Below are positions 6,102-7,391 of a DNA stretch of 7,391 nucleotides, one piece after another. Below the pieces are notes generated by a model, which did not search any database, had not been told where the DNA came from, and was given only the letters and a program-made list of their open reading frames with translations. The translations under genes and the position numbers were made by a program. Position 1 is the stretch's first letter. The number at the start of each line of letters is the position of its first letter. This stretch comes from Lachnospiraceae bacterium UBA1267 (lineage in GTDB: Bacteria > Bacillota > Clostridia > Lachnospirales > Lachnospiraceae): assembly GCA_002308115.1 (NCBI GenBank), contig DBVJ01000110.1, positions 5,476 to 12,866 of the forward strand, in the 5' to 3' direction.

Positions 6102-6156
6102 TACTATTTTTAGTGAAGGAATGCAATCAGTTGTCCGCTCCATGGCGCTTCCCATC

Positions 6157-6185
6157 TTGCTTTTTTTTCCGTTGGAAAATATAAT
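6157..6185 (+). promoter_or_regulatory. Promoter of the P-loop gene
   Basis: TTGCTT (-35, 6157-6162), a 17-nt T-rich spacer and a perfect TATAAT (-10, 6180-6185). Transcription would begin near 6192, about 60 nt before the ATG at 6253. It is divergent from the pgi promoter. Confidence 0.75.
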
Positions 6186-6206
6186 AGAGAACACAGACAT
6201 TCCTTT

Positions 6207-6221
6207 GCGCCCATAAGGCGC
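6207..6221 (+). other. Short stem-loop in the 5' UTR of the P-loop gene
   Basis: GCGCC and GGCGC pair as a 5-bp stem around the loop CATAA. It lies in the predicted leader about 17 nt before the AGGAGG ribosome site (6238-6243, 9 nt from the ATG). It does not cover the ribosome site and has no U-tract, so it is not an attenuator by itself. It may only stabilise the mRNA. Confidence 0.45.
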
Positions 6222-6252
6222 TTACAGTACTCGTAAAAGGAGGGCACACGCC

Positions 6253-6678
6253 ATGGTCCAGTTGATCGTCGGCTCGTTAGGCCGAGGCAAAACACAGTAT
6301 CTCATCGATCAGGCAAACGAAGCAGTGGCTTCCGCTCAGGGGCACATTGTCTATATCGACAAGAGCACCAAGCACATGTTTGAACTCAACAACCGTATCC
6401 GCCTGATCGACGCAAGCCGCTATCCTTTAAAGAATGCGGATGAATTTATCGGTTTTATCTGCGGGATCCTTTCCCAGGACCACGACCTGGAGAAGATCTA
6501 TCTGGATTCCTTCCTCAAGAATCTGAAGCTGCCGGCTGATCCGGCGCTGGTCAAAGAATACGTGGAACAGCTGGAGGCAATCAGCCAAAAGTTCAAAGTA
6601 GACTTCATCACGAGCGTTTCTCTGGATAAAGCAGAGCTCGACGAATCCCTTCAGGAGAAAGTCGTGATCTCTCTGTAA
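6253..6678 (+). CDS. Small P-loop NTPase-like protein, function unknown
   Basis: A 141-residue, probably cytoplasmic protein. A clear Walker A motif (GSLGRGKT, 7-14) directly follows the first strand MVQLIV. A possible Walker B is the hydrophobic stretch ending in Asp85 (KIYLD). FITSVS (118-123) could be the sensor strand. No other recognisable domain follows, and the protein is much shorter than most AAA+ or RecA-fold ATPases, so it is either a minimal nucleotide-binding fold or needs partners. I do not recognise the family. The start is well supported by AGGAGG 9 nt upstream and by Walker A lying at residue 7, as is usual for P-loop proteins. It is a single-gene unit with its own promoter (6157-6185) and terminator (6691-6723). 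Confidence 0.85.
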   Translation: MVQLIVGSLGRGKTQYLIDQANEAVASAQGHIVYIDKSTKHMFELNNRIRLIDASRYPLKNADEFIGFICGILSQDHDLEKIYLDSFLKNLKLPADPALVKEYVEQLEAISQKFKVDFITSVSLDKAELDESLQEKVVISL

Positions 6679-6690
6679 GAGACTTATATG

Positions 6691-6723
6691 AAAAAGCGGA
6701 AGCCGGTGGGCAGCCGCTTTTTT
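6691..6723. terminator. Bidirectional rho-independent terminator
   Basis: AAAAAGCGG (6691-6699) pairs with CCGCTTTTT (6714-6722). An inner GCC/GGC stem (6702-6704 with 6709-6711) closes the loop GGTG. T-runs flank the stem on both strands. It serves the P-loop gene ending at 6678 on the plus strand and the membrane protein gene ending at 6747 on the minus strand. On the plus strand a second small hairpin (GACGG 6732-6736 with CCGTC 6744-6748) followed by TTTTTT may back it up. Confidence 0.9.
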
Positions 6724-6746
6724 GACGTCCGGACGGGATCTGTCCG

Positions 6747-7391
6747 TCAGCGTTTTTTCCGTCCGAAGGGCGTAAAGATCAGCGTTGCGATCCAGATCAG
6801 CATGAAAGCGGCCATGCCGACGAAGACCTGCGTCGCGAAAAGTGCCCTCATGGAGGACGGGATGTGGTTCATGACCGTCGTGAAGAGGACAATGCTGCCG
6901 CTCAGTTCAAAGACCAGGCCGATGATGCACGCCACGAGTTTCAGGCCTTTTTTGATGCCTTTGCCCTTCAGCACATAATACAGGCCGGCAAGGGTGAATG
7001 CGGAGAGCAGGAAGAAGTTCATCGAAGCATCCGCGGCATCTCCGCTCGAAAGAAGAGCCTGCACGAAATCCACAAGGCTGGAAAGCGCGAACACAAGAAG
7101 GCCGATGCCGTAAAGGATCTGTTTCTTCGGAATCAGAAGTCCCAGGATCATCAGCACGCAGGCGCCGATGGCCATCATGAAATACAAAACATTCGCCGCA
7201 CCGGTGTTCCCGTTGGCGAAGATCATTACATACCGAAAGATGAGAAGGTTCGCGGCAAGGAACATGAATATGATCGAGATCACGGGGGCGCGGCGCGGCT
7301 CGTCCTCCTGAACGACCTTCTCAACCGGCACGTTCGGGATGCCGGAATTCACATAAGGAGCCTGCGGCTGCTGGCCGTAAGGAGCCTGTGG
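6747..7391 (-). CDS. Multi-pass membrane protein, N-terminus cut by window edge
   Basis: The frame is open from the right edge to the TGA at 6749-6747, at least 214 codons. About six membrane helices can be drawn; counted from the in-frame GTG at 7352 they are near residues 23-46, 53-74, 78-101, 110-128, 136-161 and 171-194. The protein ends with a basic FGRKKR. That GTG is probably not the start: no ribosome site precedes it, and the frame continues upstream as a Pro/Gln/Tyr-rich segment with repeated QAPY (7353-7391). A soluble, low-complexity N-terminal tail ahead of a membrane bundle is common in uncharacterised Bacillota membrane proteins. I recognise no family or substrate. It converges on the P-loop gene and shares its terminator. 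Confidence 0.8.
   Translation of the reverse strand, partial: PQAPYGQQPQAPYVNSGIPNVPVEKVVQEDEPRRAPVISIIFMFLAANLLIFRYVMIFANGNTGAANVLYFMMAIGACVLMILGLLIPKKQILYGIGLLVFALSSLVDFVQALLSSGDAADASMNFFLLSAFTLAGLYYVLKGKGIKKGLKLVACIIGLVFELSGSIVLFTTVMNHIPSSMRALFATQVFVGMAAFMLIWIATLIFTPFGRKKR
7354..7388 (-). repeat. QAPY-encoding direct repeat
   Basis: The 11-mer TAAGGAGCCTG (plus strand) occurs at 7354-7364 and again at 7378-7388, a 24-nt period. In the minus-strand frame this gives PQAPYGQQ followed by PQAPY. The array runs off the window edge, so its copy number is unknown. The TAAGGAG looks like a ribosome site on the plus strand, but no plus-strand gene follows. Confidence 0.7.

Noticed and set aside
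6110..6295. Minus-strand open frame of 61 codons across the divergent promoter region
   Set aside because: It covers both the plus-strand promoter and the Walker A coding region, has no ribosome site that I can see, and resembles no protein family.
6688..6978. Plus-strand open frame of 96 codons starting inside the terminator
   Set aside because: Its start lies at the terminator stem and its body is antisense to membrane helices of the minus-strand gene.

Overview
This window looks like chromosomal DNA from a moderately GC-rich member of the Bacillota, most likely class Clostridia. The evidence is strong AGGAGG-type ribosome binding sites, sigma-A promoters of the TTGACA/TATAAT kind, an ECF-type vitamin transporter S component, and a barnase/barstar pair resembling Bacillus proteins. 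No phage, insertion sequence or CRISPR array is visible. This is inferred from protein resemblance; no search was run.

Layout, left to right. (1) Positions 1-79, minus strand: the 5' end of a tRNA gene that runs off the left edge, with a near-consensus promoter and a perfectly palindromic leader. (2) Positions 116-6030, minus strand: one long, tightly packed gene run. In transcription order it is pgi (glucose-6-phosphate isomerase), tatD (metal-dependent hydrolase), rsmA/ksgA (16S rRNA dimethyltransferase), tadA (tRNA A34 deaminase), an ECF transporter S component, a 304-residue membrane-anchored barnase with a Pro/Thr stalk, a 182-residue membrane-anchored barnase, and a barstar-type inhibitor. 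From tatD to the long barnase, each stop codon overlaps the next start (TAATG once, ATGA three times). The last three genes are 6-10 nt apart. No terminator is seen inside the run. (3) Positions 6031-6252: a divergent promoter region. (4) Positions 6253-6678, plus strand: a small P-loop protein of unknown function. (5) Positions 6691-6723: a strong bidirectional terminator. (6) Position 6747 to the right edge, minus strand: a six-helix membrane protein with a Pro/Gln/Tyr-rich N-terminus, truncated by the window.

The most interesting part is 116-1886. Two paralogous barnase-type RNases keep all four classical catalytic residues. Each has an N-terminal membrane anchor without an obvious signal-peptidase site, so the RNase domain should lie outside the membrane. 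A single barstar is encoded last. This toxin/inhibitor cassette follows housekeeping genes for rRNA and tRNA modification with translational coupling and has no visible promoter of its own. The two RNase domains are about 85% identical over 96 residues but sit on very different stalks, which suggests tandem duplication followed by stalk divergence. No intergenic stretch exceeds 300 bases; the longest is 6031-6252.
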